Source: SVEL01 sp017381055 (GTDB taxonomy: Bacteria > Bacillota > Clostridia > Lachnospirales > Lachnospiraceae). Taken from it: a DNA stretch of 64,000 bases. Below are positions 35,601 to 43,269 of the stretch, in pieces. The stretch spans positions 1 to 64,000 of the forward strand of contig JAXJYC010000063.1 of the NCBI GenBank assembly GCA_036307185.1, written 5' to 3'. Below the pieces are notes generated by a model. It did no database searches. It was not told the DNA's origin and saw only the letters and a program-made list of their open reading frames with translations. Made by a program: the position numbers and the translations under genes. How positions within the stretch are numbered: position 1 is the stretch's first letter; every line of letters starts with the position of its first letter.

Positions 35601-36171
35601 TCATGACATATGTAAATTAGCATATGTAAAGTATAATTCTGCAAAGGATGAATTGACTGAGAAGCAAAGGGATATGTGCAGAGACATAATCTTTGATAGT
35701 GTTAAGCAAGGAAAATACTTTAATTTCTATAAAAAGTATGAGAAGTATTTTGCATTGCCAGTTGTTATGCAGGATAAGACTATAATTGAATATCATACAA
35801 ATCCTAAAAACAGGGTAACTATTCATTATTTAGTAGGAGAAGATAATGGAGGTTCTCATAATTATATATCTAAAGAGATGAAGGATGTATGCAATGGTGT
35901 ATTTGTTATGGGATTTGTTGTGTTCTATGGTGAAGAGATTCACTATTATATAACAGAGGAATCTATGGGCGAACAGACCATAACAGAGAGTGCTGGACTT
36001 ACATTGAGTGATGAAGAGAACATCAAGGATGATGGTAGGGATAGCAGATATACTATGCTTAATGATATTATGATGGCTTATGAAATGAAGGAAAACAGTA
36101 CATTGTCAGAACTTGCTACAGAATATATGATAAAGACGAAGCTAGGTGAGATGATATTTAAGACAAAATAG
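32611..36171 (+). CDS. DUF5717-like very large protein of unknown function
   Basis: The 1186-aa protein has no signal peptide or membrane segment. The first 290 residues look like beta-rich repeats (two similar blocks with a FSTNENIIIEDKTFSG-like pattern). The remainder is mostly helical with many Tyr, Lys and Glu residues and degenerate TPR-like pairs such as DKAIGVLRDLVKLD near residue 770. It resembles the DUF5717 family of Lachnospiraceae. It is the first gene of a four-gene cassette, tightly followed by an Hsp70-like protein, which suggests a cytoplasmic complex. No function is known. Confidence 0.65.
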   Translation: MRETIEKLARGVIEYDLPVLEASVSEIDKKVRSEKAFRSSFTVFSSNGMSLKGFVYSTNENIIIEDKTFSGNKQEINFSVATEYINDGDEVVGEIYVVSNGGELSIPVKIKVESVSYTTSIGELKNLFHFANLVQMNYDEALNIFKSDDFAHIFLQDDFYLLSMYEGLKKSKSINIAMEEFLVSANKKQPTRIAISQNNKQYDMVTEDEGDTIIISKENWGYIEIDIIVKDEFISVSKNRITSDDFAGSNYEFAFQIKKDKLHAGNNYGVIEFVTKTQRERLVISAIRPSTGDDINKQYDVSIRDIYRKYIDFRVHRIDMDKWADDTLDIIERMRSTSDKSVFLKLLQAQVCVSKGMEKDASWLLESAAEELFENGNRDTELYCYYLYVRTIQKRNPDFTEEMIEKIKQIYATRNDSWMILWILFYLDESYDNNLSIKLARIKEKFLQGMSSPIMYYEAATIFIESPEFLRVLDSFELQVLNFASREGIISKQLAIQVAELAMTVKTFNKLLFSILAELYDMYGTKHILSAIVSMLIKGNKTESKYFFWYEEAVNEEIKLTSLYEYFMYSLPDDYNRPLPQLVTLYFGYNSGISNDKLAVVYENVIRYKDEQEQIYRSNQSQMERFASKSLEAGLIDEHYASVYEEVLKKAMITNETAVMLPKLLNTYLVEVGQDNIKEIEIVHKETKESKIYPVVNHKAYVQIYTEDAAVIFVDVKGVRYGKSVKYSLKKLLDMEQYLDLCFEMKPDDGLLILYTADRYLKYRKQPDKAIGVLRDLVKLDNVKPEYKIYVEREIINYYSSNYDFDIVDEYLMVVDGDSLLTKSRIKLIELMIMRGMYERAYEFMKKYGYSIIDPARVLRCGSKLIESKEFEKDELLVDMVMYAYRKGKYNENVLKYLGAYFEGATKELYDLWSSCNAYDYANRKLEENLIASILFTGAKAAHIGAVYEMYQSKGASEKIRRAYLFTKAYEYFVKEQVVDESLFKYIEKDIYLDNPIHDICKLAYVKYNSAKDELTEKQRDMCRDIIFDSVKQGKYFNFYKKYEKYFALPVVMQDKTIIEYHTNPKNRVTIHYLVGEDNGGSHNYISKEMKDVCNGVFVMGFVVFYGEEIHYYITEESMGEQTITESAGLTLSDEENIKDDGRDSRYTMLNDIMMAYEMKENSTLSELATEYMIKTKLGEMIFKTK

Positions 36172-36189
36172 TGTGAGATGAGGAACGAT

Positions 36190-37500
36190 ATGGAAGTTAA
36201 TACACAGCAAAACTTAATAAGAACAACTGCTATGGGTATAGATATTTCGTCAGATTATACTCAGATTAGTTATGTCTGTAAGGGAGAGAATGAGCCTAAG
36301 TCTTTGAGTGTAAAACCAGGAGAAGACAAATATCTAATACCGACTATTATGTATAAGATAAAGAATGTCAATGATTGGTGTATAGGGGATGATGCAAGAC
36401 ATCGTTCCTATGAAAATGATGATGAAAGCTATATTGTAAGAGATTTACTTGCAAGAGTGGGATCTAAAGACGCAATGTACTTAGATGATGTGAAATATAC
36501 AGGTGTAGATTTATTAAAAATATACCTAGAAGAGCTCTTAAAGCTAACTGAAAGGTTAGAAAAGCTTGGAAAGCCGGATTATATTACTGTTACTGCTAGA
36601 AAAGCAGATAAGACATTTATGAAGGCAGTTTATAAGGCTTTAGAAATACTTGGATTTGAAGAAAACAGAATAAGCGCAATCAGCCATACAGAGAGTTTTA
36701 TATATTATACATTAGGTCAAAAGAAGGATATATGGGTAAATGATGTAGCTCTTTTTGATTTTAATAATGAGCATTTCTCATATAAGAAGCTTAGTATAGC
36801 CAGAAATAAAATACCTAACATAGTAACAGTTAAGGAGATGGATTATTCAGATGAGATAGATATGTCTTATCTTGATAGTGAGAGAGATAAAAGAAGTGCA
36901 GATGAAAAATTTCTTTCTATAATAAATAGAGAATTTTATAAGCAGATTATTTCGTCGGTATTCTTGACAGGTGAAGGTTTCTATTCGGATTTTGCAGAAA
37001 ATTCATTAGTAGAGCTCTGTTCAAAAAGAAGAGTATTTAAGGGACACAATCTCTATGTTAAGGGTGCTTGTATTGCAGCAATGGAAAAGAACCTTACTAA
37101 GACAGCAGATGATTATATATTCCAGTGTGAGGGTAGAACAAAAGTTACTATTGGATTAATGATAAAGCATAATGGTCGAAATACAGCTGTTGTGCTATCT
37201 AAGGCAGGAACTAATTGGTACGAAGCTGGTGCTAAGGCGGAAGGAATACTAGATGAGACAAAGAGCATTCAGTTAGTATTGTCATCGCCATATGATGGAT
37301 GTACTAAGAATGTTAGAATTGATTTATCTTCATTGCCAGATAGACCAAATAAAACTACACGTATTGGAATATCTCTTGCCTATATAAATGAGAATAAGTG
37401 TGAAATAGCAGTCAATGATTTAGGTTTTGGAGAATTTTATAAGGCGACTGGTATAGTTGTTAAGGAAACATTTGTAATTGATGAAATTCAAGGTGAATAG
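36190..37500 (+). CDS. DUF5716-like Hsp70/actin-fold protein
   Basis: The protein (436 aa from ATG 36190; a start at 36178 is possible but lacks a ribosome site) has an N-terminal phosphate-1-like motif MGIDISSDYTQISYV and a KYLIPTIMY strand as in DnaK-like ATPases. An FLTGEGFYSDF motif resembles the adenosine or phosphate-2 region. The typical C-terminal substrate-binding domain of DnaK is replaced by about 130 beta-rich residues. It resembles DUF5716. Its partners are probably the large protein upstream and the repeat protein downstream. Confidence 0.62.
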   Translation: MEVNTQQNLIRTTAMGIDISSDYTQISYVCKGENEPKSLSVKPGEDKYLIPTIMYKIKNVNDWCIGDDARHRSYENDDESYIVRDLLARVGSKDAMYLDDVKYTGVDLLKIYLEELLKLTERLEKLGKPDYITVTARKADKTFMKAVYKALEILGFEENRISAISHTESFIYYTLGQKKDIWVNDVALFDFNNEHFSYKKLSIARNKIPNIVTVKEMDYSDEIDMSYLDSERDKRSADEKFLSIINREFYKQIISSVFLTGEGFYSDFAENSLVELCSKRRVFKGHNLYVKGACIAAMEKNLTKTADDYIFQCEGRTKVTIGLMIKHNGRNTAVVLSKAGTNWYEAGAKAEGILDETKSIQLVLSSPYDGCTKNVRIDLSSLPDRPNKTTRIGISLAYINENKCEIAVNDLGFGEFYKATGIVVKETFVIDEIQGE

Positions 37501-37511
37501 AGGAGAAAGAT

Positions 37512-38342
37512 ATGAGCGGATTAATTCTTTGTGGAAAGCGTTCAACAAATCCATATTTAATAAAAGAGTCAGGTATAAATATTTATACAGTGGAAGAGCT
37601 TTGTTATTATCTATACAATAATACATATATGATAACTAAGGAGTTTTTCTGCAATGAATTGGCTGAGTATATTAAGAATGAGCTGGAACTTCCGTCACTT
37701 GCGCAGAAGTTAAAATATAGCATTGACCATAATGGTGAATTATTACAGATGGTTATGGATGTGCTTTCTTCTAATGAATATTATACAGTTGAAGACAGAG
37801 AAAGCATTGAAAAGACATTAGTTGCATTGGGAAGCAAATCAAAGAGCGAAAGAATGAAGGCTAGAGCAGATATGCTTCTTGAAAGAAAAAAGTATCTAAG
37901 TGCGGCAAATGCTTATAAAGAGATACTTGCGGTAAAGGATGAGGTTTATTCTTCTGACTTTATAGCTACTATTTGGAATAATATTGGTATTACATATATA
38001 AAGCAGTTTCTATTTGAGGATGCTTGTAGATGCTTTAAAACCGCATGCGATATAGATAGACAAGAGGATTATTTTGATAATATGGTTTGTGCTGCTATCT
38101 TTTCGACCAACGATAATCTTTTAGATGATATAGTAGCTCAATATCAGATAACAGAAGCTATGCTTTCACAGTATATGGCAGCCATTGAAAGTAATAAAAA
38201 AGAATTAGTTAAAACCAAAGAGTTTACAGAGGTTAAGGATAGATTAATATATGATGGATCTAAAGAATTCATTGAATATAAAAAAGATGTTCAAAAGATA
38301 TTTAATCTATGGAAGGAAGAGTATCGCATAGAGAATATGTAA
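37512..38342 (+). CDS. TPR-like helical repeat protein in the DUF5717/5716 cassette
   Basis: The 276-aa protein starts MSGLILCGKRSTNPYLIKESG with a Cys/Gly-rich head. It then becomes all-helical with tetratricopeptide-like pairs (AANAYKEILAVKD; IWNNIGITYIKQFLFEDACRCFKTACDID). It carries no catalytic motif. AGAGGAGAAAG precedes the ATG, 11 bp after the Hsp70-like gene. A scaffolding role in a complex with its neighbours is inferred from context. Confidence 0.6.
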   Translation: MSGLILCGKRSTNPYLIKESGINIYTVEELCYYLYNNTYMITKEFFCNELAEYIKNELELPSLAQKLKYSIDHNGELLQMVMDVLSSNEYYTVEDRESIEKTLVALGSKSKSERMKARADMLLERKKYLSAANAYKEILAVKDEVYSSDFIATIWNNIGITYIKQFLFEDACRCFKTACDIDRQEDYFDNMVCAAIFSTNDNLLDDIVAQYQITEAMLSQYMAAIESNKKELVKTKEFTEVKDRLIYDGSKEFIEYKKDVQKIFNLWKEEYRIENM

Positions 38343-38360
38343 AGTAGGAAAGGAGGCAGT

Positions 38361-39599
38361 ATGGGATTTTTTAAGTGGTTAAAAAGTAAAACAGTAACAG
38401 AAGAGATTATTTTCGATGGAGAGAATCTCTATGAAAAGATTAAAACTGACAGCGAAAATGATATGCAAAAGATGTATGAGCCTCTTGACAAGGAGTTGAT
38501 TGAGCAGGCGATTATAGAAGATAGTGTAAATAATACATTTGATGAGAAAAAGACCAGTGTTGAGCATATATGTGAGCAGATGGTTATATGCGAGCAACGA
38601 ATAGAAAGCGCTAAGAAAGAATTAGATGCAGTTAATGGGTATATCAATGATATTATAGCAATAGAAAATATGGATGAACCTATAAAAGGAAATGTAGAAT
38701 ATTATGCAAGAAGAATAATCACTTTAAGAGAAGATAAAAAAAGCTTAAAGCAGCATTCTACAAAGATTCCAGAGAGTAAATATATTTATATGCAACGTCA
38801 TGAAGACGAAATAAAGGATATATTGAAGGAAATGTATGATGATGAGCAGGAGAGTCAGAGATTAAAAACTGATATGCATCATATAGAGGGAGAAAAGATA
38901 GGACTTAAACAGGAGAAAAAAGAGGCTTTAGCTAAGTTAAATACTATTAAGTCATTGACAAAAATAGGTGCCATAACAGCAGGTGCTATATTGGCAATGT
39001 TAGTATGGGCGCAGTTTAATTCAAGGACTGACTATATAATGTGGATATATATGTTGGTTATTCTTACGTTGGTTGGCGGAACTATAATAGTAGCTAATCA
39101 TCAAGAAACCGTAAGCTTTTTAAGACTTACAGAGCGAAAATTAAACAAAGCAATTGGCCTTTTAAATAAGTATAAACTTCTTTATGTAAATGTGCAGAGT
39201 AGATTAGAGTATAAATATGAAGCACATGGTGTAAAACATTCTCATGAATTAAATGATTTGTGGAGACTTTATTTAAATGCAAAAAAGGAACATGACGCTT
39301 TTTGTATTAATTCGGATAATACCTATAAATCAATTGAAGGTCTTATAATGGAACTAGATAAGTTGAATTTATATGATTCTTCTGTATGGCCATCTCAGGT
39401 AGATGCAATAGTTGATGGCAAAAATATGATGCAGATAAGACACACTTTAAATGTAAGAAGACAGAAGCTTAAAGAGTCGATAACATTTAATACAACTACG
39501 TTGGAAAACTGCAAGAAAAGAATTGAGAATTTAATAGAAAAGAATCCAATTATAGCTAAGGATATTATAGCTATTTTGGAAAGATATGAAAATCAGTAG
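38361..39599 (+). CDS. Coiled-coil protein with two central membrane helices
   Basis: The 412-aa protein has long charged helices at residues of about 60-190 and 255-410. These flank two hydrophobic helices at about 197-215 (ITAGAILAMLVWAQF) and 224-243 (IYMLVILTLVGGTIIVAN). The layout predicts a membrane hairpin with cytoplasmic coiled-coil arms. As the fourth gene of the cassette it could anchor the other three proteins to the membrane. No family is recognised. AAAGGAGG precedes the ATG. Confidence 0.6.
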   Translation: MGFFKWLKSKTVTEEIIFDGENLYEKIKTDSENDMQKMYEPLDKELIEQAIIEDSVNNTFDEKKTSVEHICEQMVICEQRIESAKKELDAVNGYINDIIAIENMDEPIKGNVEYYARRIITLREDKKSLKQHSTKIPESKYIYMQRHEDEIKDILKEMYDDEQESQRLKTDMHHIEGEKIGLKQEKKEALAKLNTIKSLTKIGAITAGAILAMLVWAQFNSRTDYIMWIYMLVILTLVGGTIIVANHQETVSFLRLTERKLNKAIGLLNKYKLLYVNVQSRLEYKYEAHGVKHSHELNDLWRLYLNAKKEHDAFCINSDNTYKSIEGLIMELDKLNLYDSSVWPSQVDAIVDGKNMMQIRHTLNVRRQKLKESITFNTTTLENCKKRIENLIEKNPIIAKDIIAILERYENQ

Positions 39600-39612
39600 G
39601 AGAAAAGGGAAA

Positions 39613-40023
39613 ATGACAGAGTATATTCACAAGGTGCAATATTATGAAACAGATAAGATGTCCATAGTTCATCATTCTAATTATATAAGATGGTTTGAAG
39701 AGGCACGTATTGACTGGCTAGAGAAGGCTGGGTGTGATATGAAGACCATTGAGGCAACAGGCGTGCTTATTCCAGTAATGTCAGTCACTTGTAATTATCA
39801 CTCTATGGTTAGATTTGGCGATAGTGTAATTGTGAAAACAAAGGTTGAGACGTTTAATGGCGTTAAAACAGTATTTACATATGAGATAGTGGATGAAAAG
39901 ACTGGTGAGTTAAGAAATACAGGTAGTAGTACACATTGCTTTATAGATGAGAGTGGAAAACTTATATCGCTAAAGAAGTATAATGTGGAAATGTATGAGA
40001 AACTGAGTGCATTTGTGGATTAA
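39613..40023 (+). CDS. Acyl-CoA thioesterase, YbgC/FadM hotdog family
   Basis: The 136-aa hotdog-fold protein has the YbgC-type active-site region YYETDKMSIVHHSNYIRWFEEAR with the catalytic Asp, plus FGDSVIVKTKVE and GSSTHCFID. The start at 39613 is chosen because AGGAGAAAAGGG lies just upstream, and the family begins at the beta strand TEYIHKVQYYETD. It overlaps no other gene and may be co-transcribed with the cassette by proximity only. Confidence 0.85.
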   Translation: MTEYIHKVQYYETDKMSIVHHSNYIRWFEEARIDWLEKAGCDMKTIEATGVLIPVMSVTCNYHSMVRFGDSVIVKTKVETFNGVKTVFTYEIVDEKTGELRNTGSSTHCFIDESGKLISLKKYNVEMYEKLSAFVD

Positions 40024-40130
40024 GTCATGCGGCTCGATAAATCGAGCAAGCCGCATACCTGCTAGCATGGATGAGTTAGGCTGTTAAGTCATGCGGCTCG
40101 ATAAATCGAGCAAGCCGCATACCTACTAGC
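40021..40130 (+). repeat. Two direct repeats of 46 bp with internal hairpins
   Basis: Copies at 40021-40066 and 40085-40130 are identical except for one base near the end. Each contains CTCGAT/ATCGAG inside GCGGC/GCCGC arms. They follow the thioesterase stop codon directly. No coding function is seen. They may belong to a dispersed chromosomal repeat family. Confidence 0.75.
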
Positions 40131-40166
40131 TCGAATTCGCTACGCTACTTCTCGCTAGAGTTATGC

Positions 40167-40258
40167 GTCATATACCACAAAAATCAATTAACGTCACAAA
40201 AATCCATAAATTAATTTATGCATTTTTGTTTTGTCAATTGATGTTTGTGGTGCATGAC
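40167..40258. repeat. 92-bp hairpin upstream of pflB
   Basis: GTCATATACCACAAA at 40167 pairs with TTTGTGGTGCATGAC ending at 40258. The mirrored match continues inward (TCAATTAAC/GTCAATTGA, CAAAAAT/ATTTTTG) to a perfect ATAAATTAATTTAT centre. It ends about 42 bp before the pflB -35 box and may act as the upstream terminator or as a palindromic repeat element. Confidence 0.7.
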
Positions 40259-40300
40259 TTATTTAAATACTATGTTTTTGATTTAGAACAATTTGAAATA

Positions 40301-40329
40301 TTGACTTGTATACAGTATTCTCATATAAT
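40301..40329 (+). promoter_or_regulatory. pflB promoter
   Basis: TTGACT (40301-40306) and TATAAT (40324-40329) are 17 bp apart, a near-consensus promoter suiting a highly expressed gene. Confidence 0.75.
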
Positions 40330-40407
40330 ACAAATGTAATAAAAATATACATAATTGTCGCAACTATGCGACTTAATTATTAATAACAAACAGGAGGAAA
40401 AACCAAG

Positions 40408-42501
40408 ATGAAAAGAGAAATGATGCCAGAATGGGCCGGCTTTACAGACGGTAAGTGGGTACAGGAAATCAACTTAAGAGATTTCATTCAGAAGAATTAT
40501 AAGCCATATGAGGGTGATAAGGACTTCTTAGCAGGACCTACACAGGCTACAACTGATTTATGGAATCAGGTATTGGAATTAAGCAAGCAGGAACGTGAGA
40601 ACGGCGGTGTTATCGATATGGACACTAAGGTTCCTTCAACAATTACTTCCCATGCAGCTGCTTACTTAAATAAGGAAACAGAGACAATCGTAGGCTTCCA
40701 GACAGATAAGCCTTTAAAGAGAGCTTTTATGCCATTTGGTGGAATTCGTACAGCTGTAACAGCTTGTAAGTCATATGGTTATGAAGTAGATCCTGAGATT
40801 ATAAATGTATTTACAAACTGGAGAAAGACACACAATCAGGGTGTATTCGAAATCTATACTCCAGAGATGAGAGCAGCTAGACATGCTCATATTATTACAG
40901 GTCTTCCAGATGCTTACGGAAGAGGACGTATCATCGGTGACTACAGAAGAGTAGCACTTTACGGTGTTGATCGTCTTATCGAGGATAAGATTGCTCAGCA
41001 TGCTTCAGTTGTTGGTGATATGACAGAAGAGTACTGCAAGCTTCGTGAAGAGTTAGCAGATCAGGTTTCTGCATTAAAGGAATTAAAGAAGTTAGGTGAG
41101 ATTTACGGTTTCGATATCTCTAAGCCAGCTACAGACGTTAAGGAAGCTATCCAGTGGACATACTTTGGTTATCTTGCTGCTGTTAAGGAGCAGAACGGTG
41201 CTGCTATGTCACTTGGTCGTACATCTACATTCCTTGATATTTATGCTGAAAGAGATTTAGCAGCTGGTAAGTATACAGAGGAGCAGATTCAGGAGTTCAT
41301 TGATCACTTCATTATGAAGTTAAGAATGGTTAGATTTGCTCGTATTCCTGAGTACAATGCATTATTCGCTGGTGATCCTACATGGGTAACAGAAGTTCTT
41401 GGTGGTATGGGTATTGACGGACGTTCAATGGTAACAAAGATGTCATACAGATACTTACATACACTTGATAACTTAGGTACATCTCCAGAGCCAAATATGA
41501 CAGTTCTTTGGTCAACAAAGCTTCCAGAGAATTGGAAGAGATACTGTGCAGAGATGTCTATTAAGTCATCATCTATCCAGTACGAGAACGATGATATGAT
41601 GAGAGTAACTCACGGCGATGATTATGCAATCGCTTGTTGTGTATCTTCTATGAGAGTTGGTAAGGAAATGCAGTTCTTCGGAGCTAGAGCTAACCTTGCT
41701 AAGTGTCTCCTTTACGCTATCAACGGTGGTGTAGATGAAAAGGAATTAACACAGATTGGACCTAAGTACAGACCAATAACATCTGAGTACCTTGATTACG
41801 ATGAGGTTCAGGAGAAGTTCCACGCTATGATGGAATGGTTAGCAGGTCTTTATGTACAGACACTTAATGCTATCCACTACATGCATGATAAGTATTGCTA
41901 TGAGAAGTTACAGATGGCTCTTCATGATAGAGATGTAACAAGATGGTTCGCAACAGGTATTGCTGGTCTTTCAGTAGTTGCTGACTCACTTAGTGCTATT
42001 AAGTACGCTAAGGTTAAGTGTATCAGAAATGAACAGGGTATCGTTGTAGATTACGAAATCGAGGGTGATTTCCCTAAGTATGGTAACAATGATGATAGAG
42101 TAGATCAGTTAGCAGTAGATCTTGTTGATGATTTCATGAATATGATCAGAAAGCATCCAACATACAGAAAGGCTATCCCTACAACATCTATCTTAACAAT
42201 TACATCAAACGTAGCTTACGGTAAGAATACAGGTAGCACACCAGATGGTAGAAAAGCAGGTGTTCCACTTGCACCAGGTGCTAATCCAATGCACGGCCGT
42301 GATGAGAACGGTGCTTTAGCATCATTATCATCAGTAGCTAAGCTTCCATTCGCAAATGCGCAGGATGGTATCTCAAATACATTCACAATTCTTCCAGATG
42401 CACTTGGTAAGGATGGTACATTCACAGTTCTTGGTGATATGGACATCGAACTTACAGATGAGCAGATTAAGAATGCTGAAGGTGGATGTGGTTGTTGTTA
42501 A
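40408..42501 (+). CDS. pflB: Pyruvate formate-lyase core, lacking the glycyl-radical domain
   Basis: The 697-aa protein is pyruvate formate-lyase (pyruvate + CoA to acetyl-CoA + formate) through most of its length: the PFL barrel, the catalytic Cys410-Cys411 pair in DYAIACCVSSMRVG, and PGANPMHGRDENGALASLSSVAKLPFANAQDGISNTF. It stops after LTDEQIKNAEGGCGCC, before the glycyl-radical loop that ends ordinary PFL (about 740-760 aa). That loop is encoded separately by the next gene, so activity should need assembly of the two chains. AGGAGGAAAAACC precedes the ATG. Codon use is biased as in ppdK and glyS, implying high expression. No PFL-activating enzyme gene is present in the window. Confidence 0.95.
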   Translation: MKREMMPEWAGFTDGKWVQEINLRDFIQKNYKPYEGDKDFLAGPTQATTDLWNQVLELSKQERENGGVIDMDTKVPSTITSHAAAYLNKETETIVGFQTDKPLKRAFMPFGGIRTAVTACKSYGYEVDPEIINVFTNWRKTHNQGVFEIYTPEMRAARHAHIITGLPDAYGRGRIIGDYRRVALYGVDRLIEDKIAQHASVVGDMTEEYCKLREELADQVSALKELKKLGEIYGFDISKPATDVKEAIQWTYFGYLAAVKEQNGAAMSLGRTSTFLDIYAERDLAAGKYTEEQIQEFIDHFIMKLRMVRFARIPEYNALFAGDPTWVTEVLGGMGIDGRSMVTKMSYRYLHTLDNLGTSPEPNMTVLWSTKLPENWKRYCAEMSIKSSSIQYENDDMMRVTHGDDYAIACCVSSMRVGKEMQFFGARANLAKCLLYAINGGVDEKELTQIGPKYRPITSEYLDYDEVQEKFHAMMEWLAGLYVQTLNAIHYMHDKYCYEKLQMALHDRDVTRWFATGIAGLSVVADSLSAIKYAKVKCIRNEQGIVVDYEIEGDFPKYGNNDDRVDQLAVDLVDDFMNMIRKHPTYRKAIPTTSILTITSNVAYGKNTGSTPDGRKAGVPLAPGANPMHGRDENGALASLSSVAKLPFANAQDGISNTFTILPDALGKDGTFTVLGDMDIELTDEQIKNAEGGCGCC

Positions 42502-42528
42502 TTAATAGACAGTAATGATTACAATCTA

Positions 42529-42554
42529 GATTAAGGTGCTTTGACACCTTAATC
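42529..42554 (+). terminator. Intercistronic hairpin between the two PFL genes
   Basis: GATTAAGGTG and CACCTTAATC form a perfect 10-bp stem with a six-base loop and no T run. It may protect the mRNA or tune the ratio of the two proteins rather than stop transcription. Confidence 0.5.
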
Positions 42555-42588
42555 AACATAAATTTGAATAGATGAAAGGAGAATCGTT

Positions 42589-42828
42589 ATGGTAACAGAG
42601 GCTCAGAAGGACAATTTAGTTGCAATGCTCGATGGTTATGTAGAGAAGGGTGGACATCATCTTAATGTTAATGTACTCGTAAGAGAGACATTACTTGATG
42701 CTCAGCAACACCCAGAGAAGTATCCACAGCTTACAATCCGTGTTTCAGGATATGCTGTTAACTTCATTAAGCTTACAAAGGAGCAGCAGGATGACGTAAT
42801 CGCACGTACATTCCACAATGCTATATAA
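42589..42828 (+). CDS. Separate glycyl-radical domain of pyruvate formate-lyase (GrcA-like)
   Basis: The 79-aa protein is the missing PFL C-terminus: LDGYVEKGGHHLNVNVL, then LLDAQQHPEKYPQLTIRVSGYAVNFIKLT and DDVIARTF. Gly54 in RVSGY is the radical-bearing residue. It begins with its own ATG behind AAAGGAG, 87 bp after the core stop, and an inverted repeat lies between. The split therefore is not a simple frameshift. It resembles E. coli GrcA/YfiD, a spare glycyl-radical subunit, but here the core gene has no radical domain of its own, so this protein should be essential for activity. Confidence 0.92.
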   Translation: MVTEAQKDNLVAMLDGYVEKGGHHLNVNVLVRETLLDAQQHPEKYPQLTIRVSGYAVNFIKLTKEQQDDVIARTFHNAI

Positions 42829-42854
42829 TTTATTTCAGATAATGAGATAAACAA

Positions 42855-42906
42855 TATCTCCTATCGTGTTAGATATAATCTAATGCGGTAGGAGATTTTT
42901 TTTGTA
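42855..42906 (+). terminator. Terminator of the pfl operon
   Basis: ATCTCCTA and TAGGAGAT close a stem with an inner hairpin, followed by eight T residues. Confidence 0.88.
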
Positions 42907-43269
42907 TATATAAGTAATTTATGCATCATATTATAGGACGAAATAGTACAGAGGTACTAGAAAAATACAAAAAAATATAAAAAAATGGCAAAAAAGTAGT
43001 GCGGAGGTACTAGATAGAAAAATACTACTACTAATGGAGGGGGAGATGAGGGAAGACACTATATATTAAAAGGGTTTGCAAAAGAGGGGGTAAAATTAAT
43101 AAAAAAATGGTGAGTTGAAATAATAGTACATAACTATCAAGAAATGAAGAAAATAGGAGATGCAGTCTTAGAAAAATAATAAAAAATGTTGAAATGCTTA
43201 AAAGCCTATGATAGATTTGGTGTGTGGCTAATATAAATATTTTTGTGAAAACAAAAATTGGAGGTTTTT
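42907..43269. other. Purine-rich gene-free stretch before the lectin gene
   Basis: The sequence is strongly A/G-biased on the plus strand. The motif GnGGAGGTACTAG-like occurs twice (GTACAGAGGTACTAG at about 42948 and GTGCGGAGGTACTAG at about 42999), each followed by an AGAAAAATAC-like run. No reading frame of note, RNA motif or clear promoter was found. It could be a long leader of the lectin gene. Confidence 0.5.

Noticed and set aside
42480..42600. Frameshift as explanation for the two PFL genes
   Set aside because: The core ends with a stop after a non-homologous Cys-rich tail. The small gene has its own ribosome site and start, and an intercistronic hairpin separates them.
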